NCBI GenBank assembly: GCA_020024115.1
Contig: JAHHUF010000038.1
Span: 1-14,857 of the forward strand
Direction of reading: 5' to 3'
Length of the DNA: 14,857 nucleotides
Origin: Anaerofilum sp.
GTDB lineage: Bacteria; Bacillota; Clostridia; Oscillospirales; Ruminococcaceae
Shown here: positions 13,793 to 14,857 of the stretch, in pieces
How positions within the stretch are numbered: position 1 is the stretch's first letter
Layout: each line of letters starts with the position of its first letter
Notes under the pieces: model-generated
Databases searched by the model: none
The model's input: only the letters and a program-made list of their open reading frames with translations
Told to the model about the DNA's origin: nothing
Translations under genes and position numbers: made by a program

Positions 13793-14833
13793 CAAATTAA
13801 AAAATGCTTCCATTGCTTCTTCATCACTGACAGCATCATACTTTACACGACCAAGGTCACGGAGAAATGCGTGCTCTGGGCCAACCGAAGGATAATCCAA
13901 ACCACTGGCAATGGAATATACAGGGGCTGGCTCTCCGTTGCTGTCTTTCAGCATAATGCTTTCAAAGCCGTGCATCACACCTTTTTCGCCAAACTTCATA
14001 GATGCTGCATGGTCGCCCAGCTTTTCTCCTCTGCCCAATGGCTCAACACCGGTAATGTCAACGGGTTCATCCAAAAATGGGATAAACATTCCAATGGAGT
14101 TACTTCCACCTCCAACACAAGCACAGACTTCATCCGGCATCATACCTGTCATTTCATAAAACTGGTCTTTTGCCTCATATCCGACAACCGACTGAAAATC
14201 ACGCACCATCAGTGGGAATGGGTGTGGCCCAAGTGCTGACCCAATACAATAAATAGAATCTTTGTAATTTTTTGCATAGGATTCAAAAGCAGAGTCCACT
14301 GCTTCTTTGAGAGTTTTCAAACCATGTGTAACAGGCACCACCTTTGCGCCCAAGATTTTCATTCTGGTCACATTGGGGGCTTGTTTTGCAATGTCCACTT
14401 CTCCCATGTGAATTTCACATTCCAATCCAAAAAACGCTGCGGCTGTTGCCAAAGCTACACCATGCTGCCCTGCCCCTGTTTCAGCAATAAGACGCTTTTT
14501 GCCCATAAATTTTGCGAGCAATCCTTCTCCCATGCAATGATTGAGTTTATGCGCTCCTGTATGGTTCAAATCCTCCCGTTTGAGATAGATTTGGTAATTG
14601 CCGATTTTTTTAGACAGGCGTTCACAGTGATAGACCGGTGTGGGTCTGCCCTGAAATTCTTTCCGGATTCTTCTTAGCTCGTTGATAAATTGGGAAGAAT
14701 GACAAATGGTTTGGTAGGCATCTGCAATTTCTTCAAAGGCAGGTGTCAGTTCCTCTGTGAGATATGCACCACCATATACTCCAAAGCGACCATCTTTATC
14801 TGGATAATTTTTTAAATACCTTTTATAATCCAT
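13613..14833 (-). CDS. trpB: Tryptophan synthase beta chain (orphan TrpB)
   Basis: A 406-residue PLP enzyme that condenses indole and L-serine to L-tryptophan. K96 in HTGAHKLN is the expected PLP-binding lysine. E118 in LIAETGAGQHG is the catalytic glutamate. GGGSN (241-245) binds the cofactor phosphate, and S383 in LSGRGDKD is the residue near the pyridine nitrogen. Length and motifs match the ordinary beta chain rather than the longer TrpB2 type. The sequence HKLNHCMGE differs from the usual HKINNALGQ and fits a clostridial subgroup. AGGGGG lies nine bases before the ATG. No trpA follows: the stop is next to a terminator and a convergent regulator. A stand-alone trpB suggests indole salvage, unless partner genes lie upstream beyond the window edge or elsewhere. 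A TATTAT at 14857-14852 could be a -10 box, but its -35 would lie outside the window. Confidence 0.95.
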   Translation of the reverse strand: MDYKRYLKNYPDKDGRFGVYGGAYLTEELTPAFEEIADAYQTICHSSQFINELRRIRKEFQGRPTPVYHCERLSKKIGNYQIYLKREDLNHTGAHKLNHCMGEGLLAKFMGKKRLIAETGAGQHGVALATAAAFFGLECEIHMGEVDIAKQAPNVTRMKILGAKVVPVTHGLKTLKEAVDSAFESYAKNYKDSIYCIGSALGPHPFPLMVRDFQSVVGYEAKDQFYEMTGMMPDEVCACVGGGSNSIGMFIPFLDEPVDITGVEPLGRGEKLGDHAASMKFGEKGVMHGFESIMLKDSNGEPAPVYSIASGLDYPSVGPEHAFLRDLGRVKYDAVSDEEAMEAFFNLSRYEGIIPAVESSHAVAYAMRRAKEMKQGSILVCLSGRGDKDIDYVVENYGYGENFLLK

Positions 14834-14857
14834 ATACCTTTTCCCCCTGTTATAATA

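Noticed and set aside
1..14857. CRISPR arrays, tRNA or rRNA genes, prophage genes, toxin-antitoxin pairs.
   Set aside because: No regular direct repeats, no cloverleaf or rRNA-like stretch, and no phage or toxin motifs were found on reading both strands.

Overview
The window looks like a chromosomal segment of a low-G+C, strictly anaerobic Firmicute, most likely a gut-type member of the class Clostridia. The basis is the AT-rich sequence with strong AAGGAGG ribosome-binding sites, sigma-A style promoters with -10 boxes such as TACAAT, a MarR-controlled pair of multidrug-type ABC half-transporters, an aldo/keto reductase carrying iron-sulfur cysteines, and a stand-alone TrpB of the clostridial type. 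The family level is an inference and cannot be settled from the sequence alone.

Layout, left to right. Bases 1-99 are the 3' end of an IS5-type transposase gene. Bases 191-4766 (minus strand) are a tight three-gene operon, marR - ABC half-transporter - ABC half-transporter. Its genes are joined by TTGA and ATGA stop/start overlaps, and it is driven by a promoter whose -10 box lies inside a 47-bp symmetric TTAA array that is a good operator candidate. The motifs of the two ABC proteins are complementary: one has DD in Walker B and Gln in the switch position, the other DE and His. This is the signature of an asymmetric heterodimeric exporter. Bases 4935-5906 (minus) are a D-2-hydroxyacid dehydrogenase gene interrupted by one in-frame amber codon. 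A plus-strand gene for a small membrane-anchored protein of unknown function (6262-6765) and a minus-strand PAP2-type membrane phosphatase (6806-7657) converge on a shared terminator.

From 7741 a strong promoter, interleaved with the oppositely directed phosphatase promoter, reads through a leader of about 215 nt into a ferredoxin-like aldo/keto reductase (7992-9005) and the CCA-adding enzyme gene (9006-10364). Directly behind the CCA gene is a 5'-truncated remnant of a DUF3604/PHP-like gene (to 11374) with two in-frame TGA codons. A bidirectional terminator separates it from a convergent cardiolipin synthase (11429-12982, minus). A membrane-anchored XRE-type regulator (from 13220, plus) appears to have lost its normal C-terminal end and reads through a terminator into the 3' end of a convergent orphan trpB (13613-14833, minus).

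The most notable points are the gene decay (three nonsense codons, all explicable as C-to-T changes, plus truncations), the symmetric operator at the marR operon, the interleaved divergent promoters with a leader hairpin, a pair of similar leader sequences in front of two unrelated genes, and an orphan TrpB. No wholly new multi-gene system is evident. No rRNA, tRNA, CRISPR array or prophage was seen.
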